Of a DNA stretch of 64,000 nucleotides, positions 27,888 to 38,768 are shown one piece after another. Source of the DNA: Defluviicoccus sp. (GTDB lineage: Bacteria > Pseudomonadota > Alphaproteobacteria > Rhodospirillales > Defluviicoccaceae); assembly GCA_029624735.1 (NCBI GenBank), contig JARSSM010000027.1, positions 1-64,000 on the forward strand, in the 5' to 3' direction. Numbering within the stretch: the stretch's first letter is position 1; the number at the start of each line of letters is the position of its first letter. Below the pieces are notes generated by a model. The model did no database searches, was not told where the DNA came from, and worked only from the letters and a program-made list of their open reading frames with translations. The position numbers and the translations under genes were made by a program.

Positions 27888-28756
27888 CCGTTCGCCCGCT
27901 CCGGTTCGCGCACCACAGGCTTGCCGTCGGCGCCCAAGTAGCCAAGCCTGGCCATCACCGCCCGATGGCGGTCGATTAGGAAGGCGACCTGATCTGCGGT
28001 TAGCTCCGATCGCCAGGAGCCGATCTGGCCGCGGCGGAAGAAGCGCTCCGCTTTGCGCGAGGCCTCGACGAAGCCGGCTTTCGCCTCCTGTGCGGCAAGC
28101 GTGCGGAAATCGCTCTGCCGGATTGCGTTCCGCAGCCGCTCCGCCTCGAGCGGCCAGCCGAGGAAGGCGATGACGCCCTTGAACGCGCGCGCCGGCGCCC
28201 GGTGCAGGTCCTCATAGCGCAGCCAGTGCAGCTTGAGGCCGGGTGCATCGAGCCAGCTCTGGACGTGGCTTGACCAGTCGGAGAACGGCTGCGCGACCGT
28301 ATCGCCCTGCGGCGCCGACTTGAGCTGCGGAAAGCTGATCGCCTGCACTGCGCTTGCCATCGAGAGGCCGAAATGATGCGCAAACGAGACCGCGACGTCC
28401 AAAGGCGTGCGGACGACGTAGAGGGCCGCCGCCGTGAGCTCGGGTGTGATGGTCGGGATGTCGTCGATCCGGCTCAAGGCGCAGTGCGTTTTGACCAGCA
28501 CCGTGCCGTCGCGGGCTTGCGCAAACAGCCGGTGCACGTCGGGCCGCAGCCGATGGATTTCGGCGAAGGGGAGCCCGGCGGTCGGGCGGCCCGCCACCTG
28601 ATCGAAGTAGCGCACCCGACTGTCCGAGAACGACAGCTCCGGCAGGCGGTTGATGTCGACCGGTTCACTCCCGCCGGCGCGGTAGTTGGCGAGGAACGCC
28701 CGCAGCCACGTGTTGCCCGACTTCGGGTACGAAGCGAGCCAGATGATCTGTCCCAA
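27884..28756 (-). CDS. Sulfotransferase-domain protein
   Basis: A 290-residue PAPS-dependent sulfotransferase of the short soluble type. The 5' phosphosulfate loop is YPKSGNTWLRAFLANY (9-24) and the 3' phosphate loop VRTPLDVAVSFAHHFG. LHWLRYEDLHRAP and an Arg-rich C-terminal segment match the family. It is first of the three-gene leftward operon (ATGA overlap with the TPR-glycosyltransferase). No membrane segment, so it acts in the cytosol, where PAPS is found. Confidence 0.9.
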   Translation of the reverse strand: MGQIIWLASYPKSGNTWLRAFLANYRAGGSEPVDINRLPELSFSDSRVRYFDQVAGRPTAGLPFAEIHRLRPDVHRLFAQARDGTVLVKTHCALSRIDDIPTITPELTAAALYVVRTPLDVAVSFAHHFGLSMASAVQAISFPQLKSAPQGDTVAQPFSDWSSHVQSWLDAPGLKLHWLRYEDLHRAPARAFKGVIAFLGWPLEAERLRNAIRQSDFRTLAAQEAKAGFVEASRKAERFFRRGQIGSWRSELTADQVAFLIDRHRAVMARLGYLGADGKPVVREPERANG

Positions 28757-28832
28757 CGATGCCCCTTGTGCCCAGCGCGTGGCCTTGAACTGCCAAGCCT
28801 AGCAGAGCGCCGGGCGGCCCGCAAAGGCGCGG

Positions 28833-29984
28833 CTAGAACCGGATCTTGAGCCCGCTCGCGAAGCCGATGCCGCTCGACGATGCGACCTCGCCGGCGCCGG
28901 CGACTTCCTTCTCGCCGTCGGCGTCGAACGCAAACAGGCCCGCGACCAGATCGACGCCCGGACCGAGCCTGTAGGTGCCGCTCAGGCTTACCTGGTCCAG
29001 GTACTGGCGCGCGCTGTCGGCGCGGCTGCCGGCCGAAACGCCCTTGATGTAGGTGAGGCCGACGCGATAGGGGCCGGTGGTGTACGCAATGCCAATGTCG
29101 TAGGCGTAGCCATCGAGCGAGCGGCCGGCCGGCGCGTCACCGTTGGCGTAGGCGACCGAGGTGCCGATTTCGAGCGCACCCCAGGTCAAGAGTACGCCGG
29201 CGCTCAATCCCCAGACGTCGCTCGTACCCTCAGCCGGCGGAGTCTCGCCCCTCAGCCAGCCGAGTGAAACATCGAGCGTCGCCTCCTCGGCGACAGGGCT
29301 GGTGTAATTCACGGCGGCAGCGACGCCGTTGGTGATCCGGCCGCTGCCGTTGACACGCGCGATCGAATTGTTGTTATCGCCGCCGGCCTCGAACTGCGGG
29401 ATGTAGCTCAGGCCGATCTGCAGTCCGGCGTAGCGCGGTGAGTAGAAGCTGAACTTGCCGGAGTCGTCATCTGTCAGCGTAAGTGGGGTCGAATCGATGG
29501 TGGTGTTGGTGCCGTCGAAGCCTGCGGGCAACGGGAACGCCTCGATGCCGACGAGGTCGCCGTCGTTGATGGTCACCCCGCCCGTAGGCGCCGTGACGGC
29601 CATCTTGTAGGCGGCGTTATCGGTATCGCCGAGCTGCAGCATGCCGCTCGGCCCGCTCTTCAGGAACAGGAACGACTCGTCGATCTGATCGGCAACAGTG
29701 TTGGCCTCAAGCTGCACCGTCAAACCCACGGTCAGGCCGCTGGTGAGCAGCGTCTCGCCGGTGAACCAGACCTCTGAGTTGTGCTTCTGGTCGACAACGG
29801 CGGTATCGAACGGGTGCTGACCCTGGCCGTTCTTGAGCTCGGGCTGCGTGGCCACGAGCCACTGCTGGTGGCCACCCTCGATGCGCAGCTGGATGGGCTC
29901 GGCCGCCCGCGTGCCGCCTGGAAGCGCAGCCAGTGTCGCGGCCAACGTCGCGAGCGTTGCCGCGGTGCCATGCGATCGGCGCAT
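28833..29984 (-). CDS. Outer-membrane porin (paralogue 1)
   Basis: A 383-residue Gram-negative porin with a signal peptide (cleavage after about GGTRA) and alternating beta-strand pattern ending in Phe (GLKIRF), the outer-membrane insertion signal. The ATG at 29984 has the strong site AGGAGGGCG. It shares blocks with the next porin (VDQKHNSEV, VQLEANT.ADQIDES, SGTYRLGPGVDLVAGLFA), showing a tandem duplication with marked divergence. General diffusion of small solutes is the likely role. Confidence 0.92.
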   Translation of the reverse strand: MRRSHGTAATLATLAATLAALPGGTRAAEPIQLRIEGGHQQWLVATQPELKNGQGQHPFDTAVVDQKHNSEVWFTGETLLTSGLTVGLTVQLEANTVADQIDESFLFLKSGPSGMLQLGDTDNAAYKMAVTAPTGGVTINDGDLVGIEAFPLPAGFDGTNTTIDSTPLTLTDDDSGKFSFYSPRYAGLQIGLSYIPQFEAGGDNNNSIARVNGSGRITNGVAAAVNYTSPVAEEATLDVSLGWLRGETPPAEGTSDVWGLSAGVLLTWGALEIGTSVAYANGDAPAGRSLDGYAYDIGIAYTTGPYRVGLTYIKGVSAGSRADSARQYLDQVSLSGTYRLGPGVDLVAGLFAFDADGEKEVAGAGEVASSSGIGFASGLKIRF

Positions 29985-30017
29985 CCCGCGCCCTCCTGTT
30001 GCCGTGCAGAAACAAGG

Positions 30018-30037
30018 AGGGCGGCCGAAGCCGCCCT
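30018..30037 (-). terminator. Intrinsic terminator with UUCG tetraloop after porin 2
   Basis: On the minus strand AGGGCGGC and GCCGCCCT form a perfect 8-bp stem around TTCG, flanked by AA before and CCTTGTTT after, 32 bases past the porin stop codon. The extra-stable tetraloop and partial T-run fit a rho-independent terminator that separates the two porin genes into distinct transcripts. Confidence 0.8.
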
Positions 30038-30069
30038 TTGAAGGAGGGTTCTGCTTATTTCAAAAGGGG

Positions 30070-31248
30070 TTAGAAGCTGAGCGTGATGCCCGCACCGCCA
30101 CCGATCGCGGAGAATTCCTTGACCTGGTTGGCTGCGGCAGCACCGTCTTCGCCATCGAGGTCGGCTGCATAGAGGCCGGCGATGATGCGAACGCCCGGCC
30201 CCATCGTGTAGGTGCCGCTCAAGATGAGGTAGTCGGCGTGCTGCTCGCTCGAGTTGTCGGGGTTACCCTCGTTCTTGCCGCGCTGGTAGGCCAAGCCGAC
30301 CTTGTAGGGACCCGTGGTGTAGGCAACACCGACGTCGAAGCCGTAACCGTCGTATTGCTGCGTGGCGCTCCGGTCGCCCTGTGCCTGGGTGTAGGAGCCA
30401 CCGACCTCAAAGCCACCGAAGGTGAGCAGCAGGCCGGCACTGGCGGCGTAGAGATCGTTGCTGCCGGCGACCGGCGGGGTATCGCCGTACATGCCGCCCA
30501 ACGAGGCCTCGACCCCGACGTCACCGAACTTTTCCTTGTAGTTGATGCCGAGGGCAGCACCGTTGATGTTGCCGGTGGTGCCGGGGCCGGTGGCGCCGGC
30601 TACGCGCTGAACGGAGTTGTTGTTGTCACCACCGCCCTCGAAGTTCGGCCAGTAGGAGGCGCCAATCTGGAATCCGGCGAACCGCGGCGAGATGTAGGTG
30701 AACTTGCCCGAGTCGTTGTCGTCGAAGCGCAGCAGCGTGCCGCCCATCGTCGTGTCGTCGAAAGCGAAGCCCTGCGGGCCAATGACGAAGCCCTGGTTCG
30801 GCAGCGAGGTCAAGACGCCCTGGTTGTGCGACAAGCCGCCGGTCGGTGCCGTCACCTGCATCAGGTATGCGGCGTTGTTTTCATCACCGATGATGATCTT
30901 GCCAAGATCCTCGGTCGAAACCCAAAGATACGATTCGTCGATCTGATCGCCCGACGTGTTTGCTTCGAGCTGGACGTCGACGCCGATGGTGACCTGATTG
31001 TCGTACTTGTACGAACCGGTGAAGCAGACTTCAGAGTTGTGCTTCTGGTCCACCGCGGCCCAGTCAAACGGGTGCTTGCCGGCTCCGTCCTCGACGTTGG
31101 TGAGGCCGATATCGTTCAAAACCATCCATTGCTGCATATAGCCATGGACTCCGAGTTCGAGCCGGTCGGCGGCCTTGGCCTCCCCGGCGGCACCGAACAG
31201 AAGGCCCGCTGTCGCGAGCGCGGTCGTGCCGTACAGAAGCTTTTTCAT
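30070..31248 (-). CDS. Outer-membrane porin (paralogue 2)
   Basis: A 392-residue porin. The ATG at 31248 (MKKLLYGTTALATAGLLFGA) gives a classic signal peptide cleaved after about GEAKA, with GAGGG upstream; the GTG 4 codons earlier is less likely. The C-terminus GGGAGITLSF ends in Phe. Two features differ from paralogue 1: a Cys in the mature chain (NSEVCFTG) and Asn/Gly-rich loops. It is followed by its own terminator, which implies high, separate expression. The 256-base region upstream is shared with the DUF3576 gene, which is divergent. Confidence 0.93.
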   Translation of the reverse strand: MKKLLYGTTALATAGLLFGAAGEAKAADRLELGVHGYMQQWMVLNDIGLTNVEDGAGKHPFDWAAVDQKHNSEVCFTGSYKYDNQVTIGVDVQLEANTSGDQIDESYLWVSTEDLGKIIIGDENNAAYLMQVTAPTGGLSHNQGVLTSLPNQGFVIGPQGFAFDDTTMGGTLLRFDDNDSGKFTYISPRFAGFQIGASYWPNFEGGGDNNNSVQRVAGATGPGTTGNINGAALGINYKEKFGDVGVEASLGGMYGDTPPVAGSNDLYAASAGLLLTFGGFEVGGSYTQAQGDRSATQQYDGYGFDVGVAYTTGPYKVGLAYQRGKNEGNPDNSSEQHADYLILSGTYTMGPGVRIIAGLYAADLDGEDGAAAANQVKEFSAIGGGAGITLSF

Positions 31249-31446
31249 TGAAACCCTCACAATTTCCTTCGCCGAAATCCCCTAACAACGCCCGGGCCCT
31301 ATTACGGGGAGGCCCGCTCATTTCATCCATCGGCCCATTCCCTACACGAGCCGGCCACAGGAGCAAAGTTGCCACTGCAAGTTTGAGTGTATATCCTGAC
31401 CAAGTGTAGCCTCATTGCAACAACTTGCGGCTCGGCCGGCGGTTGG

Positions 31447-31475
31447 TTGACAGCCATGACGGCGGCGGCTACGAC
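31447..31475 (+). promoter_or_regulatory. Candidate sigma-70 promoter of the DUF3576-leuS operon
   Basis: A perfect -35 hexamer TTGACA (31447-31452), 17 bases, then TACGAC (31470-31475), a weak -10 box. The start codon is 30 bases downstream. Spacing and position fit a housekeeping promoter. Confidence 0.45.
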
Positions 31476-31504
31476 CTTGAAGTCAGGCCGGAACGGAGAA
31501 CACA

Positions 31505-32080
31505 ATGGCGTTCGATCCCCGAGCACGCGGAGCGATCGTGCGGGCGTTTGCCATCGGGCTCGCGTGTTTCGTGGCTTTTGCAGCACTTTCGGCATGTTCT
31601 GATGCAAAAGTCGTCGGAGAGTACCCGGACAAGGACCCGCTGAAGGGCGACTATAAGCCGCAGTACGGCAAGCGAGACTCCGTTTTTGGTCCGGGCGGGC
31701 TGGTCATTGGCGGCGATGCGAAGGCGATGCCGGACGAAGGGGGCGGCGGTGGCGGCATCGGTGTCAACGGTTTCCTCTGGCGGGCATCGCTTGACACCAT
31801 TTCATTCATGCCGGTGGCTTCGGCTGATCCGTTCGGCGGTGTCATCATCACCGACTGGTATGCCATGCCAGAGGCACCGAAGGAGCGCTTCAAGCTCACC
31901 ATCTACATCCTGGGCCGTTCGCTGCGGTCGGACGCCGTGAAGGCGGCCGTGTTCCGTCAGGTGCAAGAAGAGGGCGGCAACTGGGTCGATACCAAGGTCG
32001 CTGCGGATGCACCGGCGAAGATTGAGGATGCCATCTTGACCCGTGCCCGTCAGTTGCGGTTCGCCGCTCTGCCGAAGTAA
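31505..32080 (+). CDS. DUF3576-domain lipoprotein
   Basis: A 191-residue protein with an N-terminal signal segment and lipobox ending in ALSACSD, then a Gly-rich linker and the DUF3576 domain (GIGVNGFLWRASLDTISFMP, SADPFGGVIITDWY). Widespread just upstream of leuS in alphaproteobacteria; function unknown, probably an envelope lipoprotein. GGAGAACACA precedes the ATG, with a candidate promoter at 31447. It is 66 bases upstream of leuS and probably cotranscribed with leuS-lptE. Confidence 0.92.
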   Translation: MAFDPRARGAIVRAFAIGLACFVAFAALSACSDAKVVGEYPDKDPLKGDYKPQYGKRDSVFGPGGLVIGGDAKAMPDEGGGGGGIGVNGFLWRASLDTISFMPVASADPFGGVIITDWYAMPEAPKERFKLTIYILGRSLRSDAVKAAVFRQVQEEGGNWVDTKVAADAPAKIEDAILTRARQLRFAALPK

Positions 32081-32146
32081 TCCTGACAAGAGCGATCGCG
32101 AACGCCCGCTTGCGGGCACCCCCCAATCCCAATCAAGAAAAGCTTG

Positions 32147-34709
<2,563 letters not shown>

Positions 34710-34723
<14 letters not shown>

Positions 34724-35321
34724 CCCCGGGCTACGTGGGCGCGGGCGCGCGGGCGGTTTGGTCGGCGCCATTCTGTGTGCCGTGCTCGCCGTCGTTGTGC
34801 TCTCGGCGTGCGGCTTTCGGCCGCTCTACGGGCCGGCAAGCGACGATGGCAGCGCGGTTGCCGATCTGGCCGCGGTCACCGTCGAGCGGATCGACGACCG
34901 GCCGGGCCAGGAGCTGCGCAACCAGCTGGTCGACCTCCTCAATCCCGGCCGGCTGCAGGTGCCGGTGCGGTACCGGCTCGATGTCAAGCTGAAAGAAGAG
35001 CTGAACGAGCTGGCTGTCGAACGCTCCGGCTTTGCGACCCGCGCCAACCTGCGCGTCGAAGCCACTTACGTGCTTTACGCCGCTGGCGACACGGCGCCGC
35101 TCGTCCACAACCACTCCCGCGTTGTAAGCAGCTACAACATCGGCGATTCCCGCTTCTCGACGCTGACTGCGAACGAGGCGGCCCGCTCGCAGGCGCTGCG
35201 GCAGATCGCGTACGACATCCGCGGCCGCCTCGCGGCTTATTTTGCCGCTGCTCCTGCTGGTGCTACTCCCTCCGGCGCTACCCCCTCCGCAGATCCCTCC
35301 GTAACTCCCGCCGGTTCGTGA
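34710..35321 (+). CDS. lptE: LPS-assembly lipoprotein LptE
   Basis: Outer-membrane lipoprotein that plugs LptD and helps insert lipopolysaccharide. From the ATG at 34710, 14 bases inside leuS, it is 203 residues: a signal segment and lipobox at [12 protein letters not shown], the usual LptE start. The body contains [11 protein letters not shown] and [15 protein letters not shown], typical of the family. The C-terminal tail is a short Ala/Pro/Ser repeat ([15 protein letters not shown]). Leads into holA. Confidence 0.93.
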
Positions 35322-35351
35322 AGCCGAGCGGGCCCTGAAGGTCTGCTGATC

Positions 35352-36392
35352 GTGAAACTCACCGGCAAGCGGATCGACGGCTTCCTCAAGGCACCTGGAG
35401 CCGACGTGGTCGCCGTCCTTGTTTTCGGCCCCGATCCCAGCCTCATTCGCGAACGGGTGGCGGCCCTTATCGCTGCCGTTGCCGGTGTGCCGCCGGATCC
35501 GTTCCGTTGCGCCGAGCTGCCGGCGCTGGCTCTCCGCAATGATCCGGCCCGACTGGTCGATGAGGCGGCAGCGCTGTCTTTTTCCGGCGGGCGCCGTCTG
35601 GTGCGCGTGCGCGACGCTGGCGACGCGCTCACCGCCGCCTTCAACCAGCTGCTCGCCGGCGCCGGAAGGGGTGTTCCGGGCCTTGTCGTTGCCGAGGCGG
35701 GCGACCTCGCAAAGCGCTCCAGCCTCCGCTTGTTGTTCGAAGCCGCTCCCGCTGCCGTTGCCATCGCCTGCTATGCGGAGGATGCGGCGAGCCTGCGCGC
35801 AGTGATTGGCGAAACCCTGGCGGCTCAGGGCTTGAGCGTTGATGGCGACGCGCTGGATTTCCTCTCAGCCCAGCTGGGTGCCAATCGGGCGGTTACGCGT
35901 GCGGAGTTGGAGAAGCTGTCGCTTTACGTGGGCTCGGCCGGCCGTGTCACGCTCGTCGATGCGATGGCCGCGGTCGGCGACTCCACGGCTTTGTCACTGG
36001 GTGCGATCGTCATGGCCGCAGGTGCTGGCGACTTCGCTACGCTCGACAAGGCGCTGGAGACGGCGTTCGCGGAAGGGGCAAGCCCGGTGGCCATCGTCCG
36101 CGTCGCCGCCCAGCACATCACGCGGTTGCTGCAGGCGCAGGCGCTGGTGGCGGCCGGCAAGACGCCGGATCAGGCACTGATGAGCCTCAAGCCGCCGGTC
36201 ATCTTTCACCAGAAGCCGGCGTTTACGCAGCAGATGCGACGCTGGTCACGGCAGCGCCTCGGCCAGGCGCTTGATCTGCTGACGGATGCCGAACTGGCCT
36301 GCAAGACCACTGGCGCGCCGGCACTGGCGCTGGCAACGCGGGCACTTCTGCAGATCGCCCACGCGGCGCGCCGCGGTGACGGCCCTCAGTAG
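35352..36392 (+). CDS. holA: DNA polymerase III delta subunit
   Basis: The delta wrench of the clamp loader, opening the beta clamp for loading onto primed DNA. 346 residues from a GTG start. AAA+-like fold with PDPSLIRERVAALI, the DLAKRSSLRLLFEA region and a C-terminal collar domain; delta has no functional Walker A. 30 bases after lptE. Its stop codon overlaps the end of parB on the other strand (36386-36392). Confidence 0.95.
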   Translation: MKLTGKRIDGFLKAPGADVVAVLVFGPDPSLIRERVAALIAAVAGVPPDPFRCAELPALALRNDPARLVDEAAALSFSGGRRLVRVRDAGDALTAAFNQLLAGAGRGVPGLVVAEAGDLAKRSSLRLLFEAAPAAVAIACYAEDAASLRAVIGETLAAQGLSVDGDALDFLSAQLGANRAVTRAELEKLSLYVGSAGRVTLVDAMAAVGDSTALSLGAIVMAAGAGDFATLDKALETAFAEGASPVAIVRVAAQHITRLLQAQALVAAGKTPDQALMSLKPPVIFHQKPAFTQQMRRWSRQRLGQALDLLTDAELACKTTGAPALALATRALLQIAHAARRGDGPQ

Positions 36393-37294
36393 TTCTCGCC
36401 GTCGCTTTCATCGGTGCCGCCTCGGCGCAGCCGGTGCAACAACGCGTCCAACTGCTCCAGCGTACGGTAGTGAAGGACCAGGGCGCCGCCGCCGCGCTTG
36501 AACCGGATTTCCGCCTTCAGCCCGAGCAGGGCGGAGAGATCGCGTTCGAGGGCCAACGTATCGGCGTCCTTGGTTGGAGCGGGTTCGGACTCCGGTGCGG
36601 ACACCGGCTGGCTGCGATGCTGGGCAATCAGGCGCTCGGTCTGGCGCACATTGAGGCCACGCTTGACGACCTGCTCGGCCAATGCATCGGCATCCTCAAC
36701 GCCCACCAGGGTGCGGGCGTGGCCCGCGCTCAAGCTGCCGTCATCAAGCAGGCGCTTGACGCTGTCCGGCAGGCTCAACAGCCGAAGCGTGTTGGCGACA
36801 TGGCTGCGGCTCTTGCCGATCGCGCGGGCAAGCGCATCCTGGGTGTGTTCGAACTCGTCCATCAGGCGGCGATAGCCCTGGGCCTCCTCCAGCGCCGTCA
36901 GGTCCTGGCGTTGCAGGTTCTCGATCAGCGCGATTTCCAGCGCCTCGCGGTCGCTCAACTCCTTGATGACGACCGGCACTTCGTGGAGCTGCGCCATCTG
37001 CGCCGCTCGCCACCTGCGCTCGCCGGCGATGATCTCGAATGCTTGCGGATCGTCCGCAATCCGGCGCACGAGCAGCGGCTGCAGGACCCCCTTGGCCGCA
37101 ATCGACTGCGCCAGATCGGCCAGCTCTCCTTCTTCCATGCGCCGGCGCGGCTGGAACGGGCTTGGCCGCAACAAGTGAATGGCGATGGTGCGCGAGGTCC
37201 GCAGCCGGTCGAGCTGTGCATAGTCTTCGGAGTCCTCGCCGAGGAGCGCGGACAGGCCGCGACCCAGCGCCGGGCGTTTCGGTTCCGCCGCCAT
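36386..37294 (-). CDS. parB: Chromosome-partitioning protein ParB
   Basis: CTPase clamp that loads at parS and spreads around the origin. 302 residues from the ATG at 37294, whose A is shared with the parA stop (TAATG). N-terminal RGLSALLGE peptide for ParA stimulation, ParB/Srx CTP-binding motifs (GERRWRAA, LIENLQRQDL), helix-turn-helix (GKSRSHVANTLRLL) and C-terminal dimerisation region. Its candidate target sites are the parS sequences at 38731 and 40689. Confidence 0.96.
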   Translation of the reverse strand: MAAEPKRPALGRGLSALLGEDSEDYAQLDRLRTSRTIAIHLLRPSPFQPRRRMEEGELADLAQSIAAKGVLQPLLVRRIADDPQAFEIIAGERRWRAAQMAQLHEVPVVIKELSDREALEIALIENLQRQDLTALEEAQGYRRLMDEFEHTQDALARAIGKSRSHVANTLRLLSLPDSVKRLLDDGSLSAGHARTLVGVEDADALAEQVVKRGLNVRQTERLIAQHRSQPVSAPESEPAPTKDADTLALERDLSALLGLKAEIRFKRGGGALVLHYRTLEQLDALLHRLRRGGTDESDGENY

Positions 37295-38103
37295 TAGTGT
37301 GCAAGCTCCCGTTCCTGACGCAAGATCTCGCTGGCAAGGCGAATATAGGCAATCGAGCCGGCGCAGTTGGTATCGTAGACGAGCACCGGCCGGCCGTGCG
37401 AGGGGGCTTCCGAGATGCGCACGTTGCGCGGGATGACGCTCTTGTAGACCTTGCCGCCGAAGTGCGCGCGCACGTCGCCAGCCACGACCTTGGACAACTT
37501 GTTGCGCTTGTCGAACATCGTCAACACAATACCCTGTATTTCCAGCCGCGGATTGAAGTTCTTGCGGATGCGCTCGATGGTGCGCACAAGGTGGCTCACG
37601 CCCTCCAGCGCGAAAAACTCGCACTGCAGCGGCACGATGACCGCGTCAGCCGCAACGAGCGCATTCAGTGTCAAGAGGCCCAGCGCTGGCGGGCAATCGA
37701 TCAGCACGTAATCGCAGCCCGGCGGCAGCGGCCGCAGCGCATCCTGCAGGTAGCGCTCGCGACCATCGACCGTTGCCAGCTCGATCTCGGCACCGGATAG
37801 GTCGACGCCGGCCGGCACGATCGAGAGCCGCGGCACCAGGGTCGGCTGCGCCGCGACCTCGAGAAAGCAGGCGCCGATGAGGACGTCATACGAGCTTGGC
37901 CGCCGTTTGGCCTGCGGCACACCAAGGCCGGTCGAGGCGTTGCCCTGCGGGTCGAGGTCGACGAGGTAAACCGTGCGGCCCACCGCGGCCAAGGCAGTGC
38001 CGAGATTGATCGCCGTGGTCGTCTTGCCGACACCGCCCTTCTGGTTGGCCAGCACAATGATGCGCGGCCCGCGCAGTGGCGCCGGGGGAAACCCTTCCTT
38101 CAT
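37294..38103 (-). CDS. parA: Chromosome-partitioning ATPase ParA
   Basis: Soj/ParA-type ATPase that moves ParB-parS complexes along the nucleoid. 269 residues with deviant Walker A KGGVGKTTTA (signature Lys near residue 22), DLDPQGNASTGLG as switch I, and DCPPALGLLTLNAL as Walker B. The start overlaps rsmG by 4 bases (ATGA) and the end overlaps parB by one, so the three genes are translationally coupled. Confidence 0.97.
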   Translation of the reverse strand: MKEGFPPAPLRGPRIIVLANQKGGVGKTTTAINLGTALAAVGRTVYLVDLDPQGNASTGLGVPQAKRRPSSYDVLIGACFLEVAAQPTLVPRLSIVPAGVDLSGAEIELATVDGRERYLQDALRPLPPGCDYVLIDCPPALGLLTLNALVAADAVIVPLQCEFFALEGVSHLVRTIERIRKNFNPRLEIQGIVLTMFDKRNKLSKVVAGDVRAHFGGKVYKSVIPRNVRISEAPSHGRPVLVYDTNCAGSIAYIRLASEILRQERELAH

Positions 38104-38768
38104 GGCAGAGCCTGGATATCCTGAAGCTGAAGAATCACACCGCCGGGGTCGGATCGGCTGGCGATCATGCTGCTGCGCATTTTCCAGTGTTTTTCGGTTT
38201 GCGTCAATTCAACCTGACCCGTTTGTCCTTTGAGGAGTAGAGCCAGTCCTCGCGGGCGCAGAATGCGGGCAACCACCGGCAACAGGTGCGGCAGCGGTGC
38301 GCAGGCGCGCGCGGTCACAACGTCGGCGCTGCCCGGGGCGAGCGTTTCCATGCGTTGGCAGGCGATGGCGACATCGGTTTCGCTCACGCGGGCGGCAGCA
38401 GCGAGGAAGGCCGCCTTACGCTGGTCGGCTTCCACCAGCGTGACCCGACCCGCGGTCAGGATCGCGATTACGAGCCCTGGGAAGCCGGCGCCGCTGCCAA
38501 GATCGGTGACAGCCGGGGCGCCCGCCGGCAGGAGCGGCGCGAGCTGCTGCGAATCGAGGATGTGGCGCCGCCACGGATCGGTGAGCGTTGAGGCACCGAC
38601 GAGGTTGATGCGTCGCTGCCAGTGGAACAGCAGGTCGAGGTAGGCCGTAAGGCGCGCCAGCTGTGTGCCGCTGCAGCCGCTGAGCGCTTGAAACTCCGGC
38701 GCGGTGAGGGGCGGTAAGTTGGTCCCAGCCTGTTTCACGTGAAACAGAGGCGCTGCCACGGCGCTCAC
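38100..38768 (-). CDS. rsmG: 16S rRNA 7-methylguanosine(527) methyltransferase RsmG
   Basis: 222 residues from a GTG start overlapping the mnmG stop by 4 bases. SAM site [26 protein letters not shown] and HILDSQQL match the family. Near the N-terminus LFHVKQ is encoded by the parS palindrome at 38731-38746, a well-known dual use of these codons in origin-proximal rsmG genes. Confidence 0.96.
   Translation of the reverse strand: MSAVAAPLFHVKQAGTNLPPLTAPEFQALSGCSGTQLARLTAYLDLLFHWQRRINLVGASTLTDPWRRHILDSQQLAPLLPAGAPAVTDLGSGAGFPGLVIAILTAGRVTLVEADQRKAAFLAAAARVSETDVAIACQRMETLAPGSADVVTARACAPLPHLLPVVARILRPRGLALLLKGQTGQVELTQTEKHWKMRSSMIASRSDPGGVILQLQDIQALP
38731..38746. promoter_or_regulatory. parS centromere site 1 (ParB binding)
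   Basis: TGTTTCACGTGAAACA, a perfect match to the bacterial parS consensus and a full 16-bp palindrome. It lies inside the 5' end of rsmG. ParB should nucleate here and spread over neighbouring DNA. Confidence 0.97.
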
